A DNA stretch of 64,000 nt from Rhizopus arrhizus. Lineage: Eukaryota; Mucoromycota; Mucoromycetes; Mucorales; Rhizopodaceae. The stretch spans positions 248,001 through 312,000 of the forward strand of contig JAKZZE010000007.1 of NCBI GenBank assembly GCA_024220505.1, read 5' to 3'. This document shows positions 1-11,296 of the stretch, piece by piece (positions within the stretch are counted from its first letter, which is position 1; each line of letters starts with the position of its first letter). The notes under the pieces were generated by a model. The model was not told the origin of the DNA. It worked only from the letters and a program-made list of their open reading frames with translations, and searched no databases. The position numbers and the translations under genes are program-made.

Positions 1-544
1 AAGCAAGCCAATTTTATCTAAACTTCTAATAGAAGCCTGCTCAATGGCAACATTCACTAAGATACAATTGCCAGCAATAAGTTAGTCTTTCATAAACCAT
101 TCTGCTGGAAGTAATTGAGTACGAGGGCTACAGATACAAGGCAGCAATTGAGCAGATGAGTAAAAGCTATGACATTGCAGTTGGTCAAGGTGGTAGACTG
201 GCGATTGTTTTGCTACGACACTTAGAGTCGTAAATGCTTTAAAAAATAATTATTAATAAAAATAAAGGGTGGGAGGGTGAACAAAAAATACTTGTGGTTT
301 TCTTCCAAGTCTTGTTAAAGCATATATAACTAAAAATTTAAGACCATAACCAAGATTAGCGAAATAGAGCAGATTAGGCTGTAGTGGTTGTTTATTTTTT
401 CAAGGTGTCACGTTTTCTTATTCTCAATAAATAAAGATGCAGTATCAAATTAAAACGGAAGCAACAGATATGTAAGAGTACTGAATGGTGTCATCAATCA
501 ATTTCATTTTCTTCTGCAACATGAACGTATAGTGGTTCTAATAG

Positions 545-880
545 CTTACATAACCGCAGAGGCTTGTTAAAGATGTATTACCATTGGGCTTTCTAAATTC
601 CAGAAAGAGCGATAGTAAGACCGAATGTGACTGAATTATCTGTGGATTGACAATGGTGCGTGTTATAAAAATACAAATTGAGGAACAATAGCAAAATACC
701 TTGTATGCTTGTTGTTGGCTAAATGAATTCACGGATAAAGTCCTGCTGTATCGCTTGTTTAGGTGTGCAGTCGAATAGCAAATGCTCGGTGGAGTCATCT
801 ATGATAGAGCACACCGCGCAAAGAGGAAAGTGAACCTTGCTAGGTATAAGTCGGTGCAACACAGCTTTGTGTGGGATAAG
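545..880 (-). mobile_element. Decayed 3' end of a LINE ORF2
   Basis: Read on the minus strand, one frame gives KAVLHRLIPSKVHFPLCAVC followed by an acidic stretch and EHLLFDC, a C-x2-C...H...C zinc knuckle of the kind that closes non-LTR retrotransposon ORF2 proteins after the reverse transcriptase. The frame is then broken by stops, and about 110 bases further on a remnant resembling GIWKAQW (with a stop in place of one Trp) follows, as expected for the downstream C-terminal region of the same family. No reverse transcriptase core is present, so this is only a tail fragment. A second tail of the same type lies at the right edge of the window. Confidence 0.6.
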
Positions 881-930
881 ATCTTATTTTTGTATCATTT
901 TGAGCCCGCCTTCGTAAGGATAGTCATTGA

Positions 931-2124
931 CCAACTGGTCCTTCTTGTATTTTTAAGTTTGATTTCTTTTCTCTTTTTTTTTTGACTACTTGCAAAATAT
1001 GACATAAGGATTTAAATCGTACCTTTTCCTCTTCATGAGTTAATTGTTAGAATTAAGTCAATCACTTTTTGTTTAATCAAAGACGATGTGGAGCTTTTTT
1101 GAATTCTGTCATTATTCATATATCTCAGAGCGTACCTAGTAGTATGGTATGCTAATTATGTTGCCCCTTGGATTCTATCTTAATGCTTGAGTAGCACTTA
1201 TTACTAAACAGCCATACATCAGGATATAATTCTGATTGGGATGTATGCTAAAAAACAGAAAATCACTTCGCATTGAAATAATAAATTTCTCGAATGTATT
1301 AATAATGTAATATAACATAAATAATGTTCGACAGATGAAGTAACCTTCTCAAAAATAACTTTAGCCATTTTTCATGTTACTCTAAAATTCATGTATACAA
1401 TTGGTAAATGACACTGTTTTATTCAAAGTAGAGGTTTATCACCTTTTGTCAGATACCCTAATGACTACTCACATTTTTTTGGAAATTCTTTACAAACCAC
1501 CTGATTTTTTATAGAGCCTTTCACATACAGAATCATCTACGTTGAGCATAGAGTGATGCGATGTGCTATTGAAGAATTAAGCGCTTTAGAAGCACGGATA
1601 CAGATTGTTACAGTTTACTGCATGTCTGTGTAGTTTCCTTCTTCACAGTTTTCCTTTTTGAAAAAGCAGATGTTTGTCATGAAAAAACTGATTTGCCTTT
1701 GAGTATTTTCAACCGGGTTCAATATGATTTCTTAGTCATTTTTGAAAACTACAAGATTCATTTTGTGTGTCCTAATGTCTGCTATAACATACAATACCAA
1801 AAATGATTTATCTTTTACAACTATTTGTATTACAGGCATATAAATGACTTAAGAAATACCCCTTTTTTTCCTTCCTTGTCAAATTGCATTGATGTTATAT
1901 AGGATAGGCATTTATAACTCTTTAATTGAGACATAGTGTTTGTTTTTTACTTTTTTTTTTTATTGTTATTAAACTTGATCGATACATCAGGGAATGGGAG
2001 AAAGTCTCTCCTTATCCAAATAAGGAAAACAAACTAAATCGCAGTGACTATTTTAGCTGTCACTTTTTTTTTTTTTTTTCTTCTCTTTTAAAGAGAACAA
2101 CAATTAGAGGAAGAATGAAAGAGA
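931..2124. other. Intergenic, no gene seen
   Basis: AT-rich sequence with no coding-like frame on either strand and no splice-linked small ORFs that I could connect. Several T-rich runs near 1861-1870, 1951-1962 and 2064-2080 precede the small gene at 2125. Confidence 0.5.
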
Positions 2125-2525
2125 ATGAAAACACTATTAAAAACAGCAGCTATCAATAATTTCTCACCTGTTCGAGTATTTTTTAGAGTAACAGGTCCTA
2201 TTCAAAGTATTGAACATGCTCGTGAAATATTTAGAATATTAGGCCAATTTGGTAATATGGTTGAATATAAATTTATGAGAGTAAAAAAATAATACACATA
2301 AGCTATGAATACAAAATAGATAACGCAATTGTTTAGTGCTCTGAAACGCTTAGATATCTTAAATATGGATTTATTGTTTATGAAAAAAGTGAATCTGCTA
2401 ATAAAGCAGTAGCAGAACACTTTATAAAGGTGCCACCATCAACATTATTTGAAAAGCCAATAGAGATTAAGGTTGAAAAATCAAGCAACGAAGCTGTTAG
2501 AGAGAATCAGCGAATGAGAAATTAG
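2125..2525 (+). CDS. Small RRM-like protein, possibly mitochondrial
   Basis: Two exons, 2125-2280 and 2337-2525, joined across a clean GT-AG intron of 56 bases, give a 114-residue protein. The first exon starts with a basic, hydroxylated, Asp/Glu-free leader (MKTLLKTAAINNF) that could be a mitochondrial presequence. The body looks like one RNA-recognition motif: an RNP2-like strand (VRVFFRVTG), a helix (SIEHAREIFRILGQFG), and an RNP1-like strand KYGFIVYE that begins just after the splice junction. Frame continuity through the intron and the RRM spacing support a real gene. Function and ortholog are not recognised; a mitochondrial RNA-binding or ribosome-associated role is only inferred. An ATG at 2115 is in another frame. 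Confidence 0.65.
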
Positions 2526-3424
2526 CATATTTTTTATTAATAAAAAGAAGCGAGAAAAAGGAATGATCGTCACTTTATAACATTGGGGAGGGTTTGATTT
2601 AGAAGTGAACTGTGATTCTGCATAGAACCCCCTTTTTCTTTTTTTGTACTTTCTCCAGTCATACTATTTTAGGGAAAGTTCTTTCCCTAATATGTTGATA
2701 AAATATACCTTTTTTATACAAAAAATGGAAAGGTGTGCAAGTTATATGCATAAGCAAATACAAGAGTACAAATCATGCATTTCTCTTTCGCTCTCTTTGT
2801 TTAATATATAATAAAGTAGTGAAAATGACTTTTTTGTACTTGTTTTAAAAGAAACCGCTCTTTTTTTATATAAAGAGCTTCACGTGTTTACTTTATAAAA
2901 TGTTTACGCGCAAGATGTGCGTGTGTGTGTTTACGTGTATATAGGTGTTGATAAAACGACCAAGTATTCTTCCGAATCATAAGAAGAAGAAAAAAAAAAA
3001 AAAAAGAAAGGGCAGATTAGGTTTATAAAGCAATTTTTGTTTCCATTCCAAGCACACCAAATAAAGAAAGCGTCCATACTTAATTAAATTGCCTGTTTCA
3101 AGATTATAACCTATCTATTCAACAGAAAGCAGATATATACTTCTTGTGTTTCTTTATTCTCTCTTTATTAATAAGCTCGTCTAATTCATCTCCTAATGAT
3201 TTCTAATTGTGTATTTAATAAACTACCACCTAAACATCCTCTTATTATCCCCCTTTTTTATGATGTTGACTCAATGATGGGTAACTTTAACCCCTTAAAA
3301 GAAAGGCCCACAGACACAGATACTGCACATTTACTTTTTTTGATAGCATAAATAGAAATAAATTCTCTTTTTCCTCTCTTTTCTTCTTCTTTTTCTCTTA
3401 TTTTGTTTCTGTCCTTTCTATATC
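2526..3424. promoter_or_regulatory. Leader and promoter region of the TEA factor gene
   Basis: About 900 bases without a coding frame. It holds several T-rich tracts, a GT dinucleotide-rich patch near 2918-2935, a 19-A run near 2989-3005, and a long pyrimidine-rich stretch (about 3362-3424) directly before the start codon, typical of fungal transcription start regions. No TATA box could be assigned with confidence. Confidence 0.35.
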
Positions 3425-5817
3425 ATGTTGGCCTGTGCGCAAGATATATTCTTTACTTCCGACACTGTGAATCAAAACAACATCAGCGACCCATTCTTAG
3501 ATAGCCAACAAAGTAAAGACAGCAAAAGATCCAGAATGAAGCATAGCAATACCATGCATCATCTTCAACACCATTTAAAACACGAACATATAGCAAATAA
3601 ACATAAAGAAGAGGTTGGTTTAAATACATATATTTACACAATTTCTTATTTTCGTAAAAGCAACAGGTTTGGCCACCAGATGTTGAAGCAGCATTTATTG
3701 AAGGTAAACACGTTGTATAGTCTTTTACTTTTGTTTATTAATCACTTATTTAGCCTTGGAGACGATTCCTAAATTAGGTAGACGAAAAATACTTGTGAAT
3801 GGAAAACCTTGTGGTAAGATAGACATGATTTATATTCAAGTTTGCACTCTAATCAATTCATATAATAGGAAGGAATGAACTTATTTCAGACTTTATATTC
3901 CGTAAAACACAGAAGATACGTACCAGAAAGCAAGTATCTTCTCACATTCAAGTATTGAAGAATACTCGTAAAAATGATCCTCATTGTAAGCTAGTAAATT
4001 ACAAAAAATAAAATCGTATTCCAATCATTCTTTATAGTTATGAGGTTATTGACAGATTCAGCCGATGTGGATGAAGGATTTGCCACAATACAACAGCCTG
4101 TACGTCAACATCAACGAAAGCCAAGAATGTCTGCCTCCAGCTCTCGACGCAGTCAGTTGAATCACAACCAAAAAATAAAAGCAACACGCTCTGGTGGCTC
4201 AACCACATCAGATGATTCCTCTATATCTTCTTCACCTTCGCCTGCTGATTATGTGTTTGATAGGATGTATCAAGACCAACAAAACTCATTTTCATCCATG
4301 TTAGATCTTAAAGACCCTTTCTTTGAACCCTTTTTCAATTCTCTCAACTCCGTCAACAATGAAGCAAGCAATGAAAGCAATAATAACAGCAGCAGCAGCA
4401 GCCTTTTTGATAACAATGGATTAAGTAGTCTGTTTTCAATTCAAGACTTTTCCAATGTTTCCGCCGATGATGTGCTGCAGCAATTGTTCCCTCTTACAAA
4501 CTATACCTCTGAATCAGGTCCAACTGTTGTAGATTTACTGGAACAGCAAAATACAATCAATAATTTCTTGATCTCTCAAAAACAACAGCATCAGCAACAG
4601 AACCAAAAGAAGACTGCAAAGAAATCGGGCATACGAAAATATAACAAGAAAAAGAACAGCTCACTCAAGTCATCCCTTAGCCACCCCAATTTCAATCACT
4701 TTTTCCAAACAGTCAATCCATTGGCTACCTCCACTTTTCCTATGACTGGTATTAATCCTATAAATGGGCTTGGTCAAGCTACTGTATCTACCTGGATTGA
4801 TCCCTCTATCTATCCTTTATGGCCAAACTATTTATGTTTATATTTGGAATATTCATTATCTCACGATCCTTCAGTAAATATCTTGTTATTTTCTACAATA
4901 CATCTTACTTATCTTTTTAACAAATAGACGACCATACCTCATACTTTGGCAACTATTACTGAATGCATTCCTTCAAATATAGCTTCTATTGATGGAATGT
5001 GTGTTGCAAAAGAAAAGTGTCCTCCACTTTCAGAACTCACTTCAAGTCCTGCTTTGACTGTGTTGACTGCAAAGGTAAAAGAAAGACAATAGTTGCCATT
5101 GAAGCTAACATTTCCTTTTTTTTAGGCCAAGCTTAATTTAAATATTAACACATCTGATTTCTTTTTCAACAATACATCCTTTTTTGAAACCAGAGATCGT
5201 CGTACGATTGAATGTACCACCACCATCTATTCATTTGGAAATGTCGTACTCGAGTCAAAAGAGATCCAGCAAGCATTATGGATAAATGAGGGAAAATACA
5301 TGTATAGCTTTGCTTATGTCAATCAATTCTTTGATGCATTTATGAAAGGCATTCGATCGTTACAATCATGGGAAGAAATTGATATTGCCATTACTAATTT
5401 ATGCGTTGTTCAGGTAACTTGAAAAGGACAAACATGCAATTCTCTCTGTATAACTCATACCATCATTAGGTCTTCGAGGATGTTGAATCAAAAATGAACC
5501 AAACGTCTGTTTTACCAGAAGATCCAATGCCTGCCTCAACATCCACTATGGAGATCACTTTATCGGACGATCTCTTGTTGACCGATACCAAACAGACAGA
5601 AAGCGCAGCAGCAGTAACACCAACGCCTTCTGCTAATCATGAAAGTACTTGCATTGCTTTACCTAACACGACTTCTTCACCTTTACTCGTCATGATTTAT
5701 GAATTTGAAAGAGGACAAGGTACAATGGATATTGCCTTGGTAGAAAATGGATCCAGCCTTCTGGAAACCACATCTGATCTTTTAATATCAACAGCAGAGC
5801 CTTCTGATAACAATTAA
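3425..5817 (+). CDS. TEA/ATTS-domain transcription factor (AbaA/Tec1/TEAD family)
   Basis: Eight exons (3425-3613, 3667-3703, 3754-3813, 3869-3985, 4038-4873, 4928-5074, 5126-5413, 5470-5817) give 673 residues. Residues about 64-135 are the DNA-binding TEA domain: [18 protein letters not shown], then [19 protein letters not shown], then [15 protein letters not shown], the recognition helix. The middle is low-complexity (Ser, Asn, Gln) with basic runs. Exons 6-8 (about 414-673) resemble the C-terminal cofactor-binding beta-sandwich of TEAD proteins, including [17 protein letters not shown]. In this family the protein binds CATTCC/CATTCT-type sites and controls development (conidiation in Aspergillus, filamentation in yeasts). 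The role here is inferred. Neighbours give no hint. All introns are 51-56 bases. Confidence 0.9.
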
Positions 5818-6178
5818 TTGGATTCTCCCTTTCCTTTCTCTCTTTTTTTTAAAAAAAAAGTATAATAGAAAAGGAGAGGCTAAAAATAAACTTATGTAAA
5901 TACTTTGAAATAGAAAATAGCGCTCTTCGTACTATATCAACTTGAGCTCTATGCATTATTCAAATAGAAAAGAGATTTTTTGTTGTGCAAAAAGGAACTT
6001 GAGCAAGAAAAAACAAAAACGAGGGGGAGGGGGATTACAGGGGATGGTATGCTGTCATTATCTGTGCCTTTAAAGATCATTCTGTGAAAACTGTATTGAT
6101 CTCGATTTTTAATTGAAAATAACAACATGGTTTATTAATAGTAATTACGTGGATTTATGACAAAATAATAATAAAATA
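5818..6178. terminator. Shared 3' region of convergent genes
   Basis: The TEA factor gene ends at 5817 and the transporter ends at 6179 on the opposite strand. The 361 bases between them have a T8-A9 tract near 5844-5860, AATAAA-like motifs near 5886 and 6167-6176, and a purine-rich GAGGGGGAGGGGG run near 6021-6034. These look like back-to-back 3' untranslated and polyadenylation regions. No gene is seen. Confidence 0.4.
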
Positions 6179-7722
6179 TCAAGTTCTGTATACAAAATAT
6201 CTGTTTTCTATATCTGTAATGTCTTCAAGCTCATCTGGTAAGGCCACAGTATCCACTTTAGGATCAAGGTTTCTTTCCTTATTTCTACGTACATAGGTAT
6301 ACCTTACATAGCCAAAGAGTATGATACAGAGCACATTAGCGCCGATATAAGCACCAAGACCGGAAGTATAACGAGGCGCTTCCTTAGTGACGAGCATTAG
6401 GGGACCAATGAAATTACCAATTGTATAAAACACCAAACTACTGCTCGTATAAAATATCTTTTTAGTGTATCCAGACACATTGTTTGATATCGATGTTTGA
6501 AGTAAGAGGTAGGCTGGATTACAACCAGAGGTAAGATAGAGTCCCATCAGCTTGATACCTCCTGAAGGAATGGCAGCTAAAAGGATGATACCAACCATGG
6601 AAACAACACATGCAGCAATAGCGACATAAATGATTTCACTCTTTCTTTTACTGATATTAATAAAGATAAGGTCCAGAATGATAAGTACTGCACCAAAGGG
6701 TATATTGAGAAGGATGGCATTCTTTGAAGAAAAGCCGAGGTCAGTGATGATGATTGTTCCAAAAGTGGTTAAAGCACCATTTTGAAGGTTGATTAAGAGA
6801 GCGATGAAGGAGTAACAGTAAAGGCGAGACTCACGAAGGGATTCCCAAATATGTCCATAGTTGACTTCAAAACTACGTACAACAGCATTATCACGGACCC
6901 GTTCTTCAACAATCTTCTCTTCTTCCTCTGTCAGTCGAAACCATCGAGAATAGGGTGTATCAGGTAAAAAAAAGAAATAGGTGATACCTGTCAACGTCGT
7001 AGCACATCCAAAGATGATCATGGCCCATTTCCAAGGCGTGATATCTCCCACTGTTGGCATATAGGCTATCCCGTAACTCACCAGGTTACCCACCATACTC
7101 GCCACACCGTTACTCATAAACATGATGCCAAAGAATATCACCTGCTCAGATCGTCGGTAAATGGAGGACACGAGTAAAAACATCGAAGGGTAAGTGATGG
7201 CTTCAAAAAAGCCCAGCAAAAAGCGAAGACCGGCCAGCTGGCTAAAGTTTTTGGCAAGGGCAGTGCAGGCCAAACTAGCACCCCAGAGGACAAGCACTGT
7301 ACCCACATACTTTGATGTCGGTAGACGTTGAAGCAAATAATTATTGATGGGCTGCATGACAAGAAAACCCAAGTAAAAGATGGAACCAAGCCAACTGAAT
7401 TGGGTTCGATCAATATGCGTGTCTTCAAAAAGGGTTAATGCGCCAGCTGTACTAAGAATTGATTTGTCAAGAAACTGATGACGATAAAAAGTTATTAACA
7501 TCAACTGTGATAAACACATTTTGTATTTACCTGATTAAAAAGAATGAAAGTAACAAATGGAACAAAAGTATAGTTGATCTTTCTAAATAATTTCTTTTCG
7601 GCTACTGATTTAGTAGCAGGTAATCCTTGCTCTTCATAACTCGAATCCGAGTCATTCCTTTCTTTCTTTATGTCTTCAACATTTGAAATATAAACCTTTT
7701 CTTTTTCCATTGAATTATTCAA
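6179..7722 (-). CDS. MFS transporter of the allantoate permease (Dal5/ACS) family
   Basis: Two exons, 7722-7531 and 7474-6179, with a 56-base intron, give 495 residues. The N-terminal 45 residues are polar and acidic (cytosolic). Helix 1 leads to FLDKSILSTAGALTLF, the D-K/R-x-N-like signature of the anion:cation symporter family, followed by QFSWLGSIFYLGFLVMQPI. Around 12 membrane segments can be counted. GLRFLLGFFEAITYPSMFLL matches the family's helix 5 motif, and FFLPDTPYSRWFRLTEEEE is the typical end of helix 6 leading into the central loop. Fungal relatives take up allantoate, nicotinate, biotin, pantothenate or other organic anions; the substrate cannot be told from sequence. The tail is acidic with no obvious sorting motif. 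Confidence 0.88.
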
Positions 7723-10126
7723 ATTTCATTAAAAAGAGAAAAAGTGCATCAATTATATAATTAAATCAAAGTTTTTGCATGTAACACAATTAAGCATCTA
7801 AACCCTAATTCGCAAGATAAGGTAAAACTTGAGAAACTGGTGAAACTTATTAAAGTATAAAAAAGGTAAGAGAAAATAAAAGAGTACAAAAGACAGTGGT
7901 ACTAAAGGCAACTACGGTATATTTAAGACCTTGGTATCAATAACACAATAAATAGATAAGAGAAAGCAACATATCATATAACTGCCGGGATTAATCTGCG
8001 GATTTTCAAAAATAACTAGCAGGAATTCAGATAACAGTCTATGCTTCTGTTCACCTCCCATGTTGTAGCTTTATTCATATCTGATTACGGCTTTTGGCCT
8101 ATTATCACTTGAAGATTTCATTTACGTCAAATTACAGCTTTCAGGAACTAATTTATACTTGTTTCTCTGTAAAGAATTTTTTTTGTGAAAAAATAAATAA
8201 ACGGGGGCTAGTGACAAATTAAGAATGTAGTTGCTGTATTCAATAGCGATTTGGTTGTCTCTCAGGCGATAAATCTCGACCACAGGCTAGAGCTAGATAT
8301 ATTCACATAAACTCTACCAACAACATGTTATTCAGAGTCTATATATGCATCGGTGGCTTCAAAAGTTCGAACCCATCAGTGATTGCTGATCTTTCCTTTT
8401 TAATCGTTTGCTCACTTATCCTGTTGCCTTCTCTGGGTCTGCTTCTCCTTGAGCTTACAATCTACCGGCATATTGCTCTTATTCGCTTGAAGTGTATCAA
8501 CTACACTATCATACTATTATACATGTTATTTCTCCTCCGAGGCATTGTTTCCTAAAACGGCTAAATGAACTTCACTGACCATCTTTTCCTATTACTAATT
8601 TTCGCAGTTTATCACATAAACATCTGATCTATTATCCTAATGAATGGTTTTTCCTGTCTATCTCACTTTATTAACCCAGTCCGAACGAATAGAATTATAC
8701 ATTGATTTTATGCTCTTCAGGAAGTTCTATTTTGACAGTTGCCAATCTACTGTTATATTTGATTTCGCTACAAGATGAAATGATAACAGAAGCTAATTAA
8801 TAAAAGACTGAAAGAGACTATCATTATACAATAGCAACAGCATTTTCACTAATTCTTAACTCCAGTTGTTTGAAGGCGCAACATAGACTCATCACCAAAC
8901 AAATAAAAAACTAGCGAGAAGAGAATATTCTTGAATATAACTACACAAAAAAAACCATGTTTCAATACAATAAGAGGACTAATAAGAGGGAAATATAACT
9001 GCAAAGGGAACAATAATAGCTTGGGTAAATATAATAAGCTAAACTATGAATAAACTGTTCTATTTCACCGATTTTTATGGTTTCTTTTGTTTCGTATGCA
9101 GTCGCGTTGAGTAAACAATGCACTCAATTTGGTATTCGCTGTCTATCTGATAAGGTTAATCATTTGTAACACACGTCTGCTCGATTTTCAATGCACTTCA
9201 ACTGATTACTTTCTTTCATGCCGGAGTTATCTAGTCACACCGAAAAGTGTACCATTCAAATCAGAAAAGAGAGAGACATTGTTTGAATACAAGATTAAAT
9301 CTTAAAATTTTAAGATATCCAAAGACAACGCCTGATCAAAATTCGATTTTGTCAACTTACATAAAGCTTTGTCTCTACCAAGGAAATGGATTGTTTGACT
9401 TGCTCCTTTTTTGTACTTAGCTTTCAAATAATGATGGCTTCCAGGGAAGAAACACATTGTAATACATATTGTAAAGATCATAACGAAACAAATATCAAAA
9501 TTCTCTCAAACGAACAATTAATTGAAAGTTATTGATGTTTGTATTCAACTGACCCTCACCACCTATACTTCAATGCGCATGATGAGCTGGTAGAATAACT
9601 GTTTTATATCACTTATATTCATCAATTAAATTAATGCAACAAGAAATAACCGGACAGTAAAAGAGAATTTAAATCTTAATAACCAAATTTGAACTGCAAA
9701 CGTTTAACACATCTGTCTCACACTGTTTGGCTTAATAATAAAAGATTCTTAAATAACAAGACTTCTCAATTAAATTCATTACATCACAAGTGCTTGAGGC
9801 ATCTCACTTTATGCTTGTGAATATGTATTTATAAAAGACAAATTCAGTGTCACTTGAAAACATCCATGAAATTTGATGAAAAAATGTGATCTTTCACCAA
9901 CTGGCGTAACAAACAAAATCCAGACTGAAAACAAGAGGAAAATGAAAATAACCCTTTTTGGACTCCGTTGTGCACTTTTTGATAATCATCCTAAGTATGA
10001 CCAACAATACAAAACAATGATTTGTACGAAAAAGGTTAGGTCGCTCATTCATTATCAGTAAAATGATAAGAGCTATTTTTTTTTGATACTGACAAGTGAA
10101 GAAATGAAGTTAACAATAGCAAGTAT
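7723..10126. other. Gene-poor AT-rich stretch
   Basis: About 2.4 kb with scattered short frames only. A 76-codon plus-strand ORF at 8325-8555 is hydrophobic but has no codon bias or splice partners. A 62-codon ORF at 9873-10061 is equally weak. I see no tRNA, repeat array or transposon core here. Confidence 0.4.
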
Positions 10127-10573
10127 TTATACTCTAAAGCAAATTAAGCATCCATGGTACTTGTTTCTACTTTCATCGGTTAGTCTGTAAATATTTTCAA
10201 ACGTCGAATGATAGTGTTTAGTTACAGTGTTCTGATCTAAGGCAATATCACAGTTGGACCAGAATACCTGGTAAACATAAACTAATAAATGAAAATTATT
10301 TTGACTAAGGAAGGCTACTAGTTCATTTAAGGACCTTGGCAACTTAATTCGTGCAACTTCTATCATTGTATAAACACCATGTAGTTCTAGGAACATGAGG
10401 TAAAAGATAGCTGTGAAGTCATTTACTTGAAAAGCAAGTGAATTTAAATACTTGTAGAAATTCAGGGTGTTTTTGGCAAGTATATTGATTCTTGGTAGAT
10501 CAAAGGCTAAAGCGTGATTGCTGCAATCACTTACTTTTACCTTTCCATGTCCAAGATTATAATGATGCCTCAT
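10127..10573 (-). CDS. Unrecognised ORF, possible lineage-specific repeat remnant
   Basis: An uninterrupted 148-codon frame beginning MRHHYNLGHGK, open for roughly another 17 codons upstream of the ATG (back to a stop near 10620) with protein-like composition (AGASIIKLQQ). The central part is rich in Leu, Phe and Tyr with alternating helices (FYKYLNSLAFQVNDF, LPRSLNELVAFLSQNNF) and a VFWSNC patch. No catalytic motif is visible and I do not recognise the family. Frame length and amino acid use argue for a real or recently decayed coding sequence, perhaps one exon of a mobile or multicopy gene. There are no credible neighbours within 1 kb. Confidence 0.35.
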   Translation of the reverse strand: MRHHYNLGHGKVKVSDCSNHALAFDLPRINILAKNTLNFYKYLNSLAFQVNDFTAIFYLMFLELHGVYTMIEVARIKLPRSLNELVAFLSQNNFHLLVYVYQVFWSNCDIALDQNTVTKHYHSTFENIYRLTDESRNKYHGCLICFRV

Positions 10574-11296
10574 TTGCTGTAACTTGATAATAGAAGCCCC
10601 CGCAGTCGCCCAACGTTAAAAGGTAATAAATAAATAAATAAAAAACTTGGTACATACATAAAGCTTTCCACGAACAGATTTATTTTCATTATTGGAAAGC
10701 AGAACTGATTGATTTATTAGTTTGTCAAGTATTCGTTGTTTTAATCACAATTTTATTTATTTTGGCAGTGTATACAATGAAAAGTAAATAAAAACTTTAA
10801 GCTCATGAAAAGTGTATTAAAACAGCATAAAGACGATCTTGGCAATAATTTGAACGATTTTTATATGAACATTAGCTGTTATTGTTTGATAAGAATGTAC
10901 GGTAAGAATAAGATAACTTGGCCATATCAACTATTACAGTCAGTATCTGTGACGGCTGAAAATGATACCGCACATTAAGTTTTATAAACATCCAAATTGA
11001 GCATTCTGTTAATGCTTTTTCTAAGCATTCAAAGAACCTCTTTAATTAAGGCAAGAAAAGTTATAATCTTAAGACGCCAATAGATCATGAAGATTTACTT
11101 TTTGAATCTCAGAAATGCGCTGATTGAAAGTTTTAAAATCGCTGATTTCATCTTTTTTGGCATACTCATTGATTTCACTACGAAAATTGGGTTTTAAACA
11201 TTCACTGATTGAATTTTACAATTCGTCATTTGGGACCGTACGCACTGTATTTTATTTTTATTTTTATTTTTGTTTTACATAAATATTTTTGTTTAA
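10574..11296. other. Intergenic region upstream of the sorting nexin
   Basis: No coding frame. A run of four TTTTTA/TTTTTG repeats at about 11250-11273 lies shortly before the sorting nexin start codon, suggesting a T-rich promoter element. Confidence 0.3.

Noticed and set aside
8360..8385. Possible tRNA T-loop (GTTCGAACCC)
   Set aside because: No pairing T-stem, anticodon arm or acceptor stem could be drawn around it.
8325..8555. A 76-codon hydrophobic ORF as a small membrane protein
   Set aside because: Hydrophobic frames arise easily in T-rich DNA, and there is no splice partner or recognisable motif.
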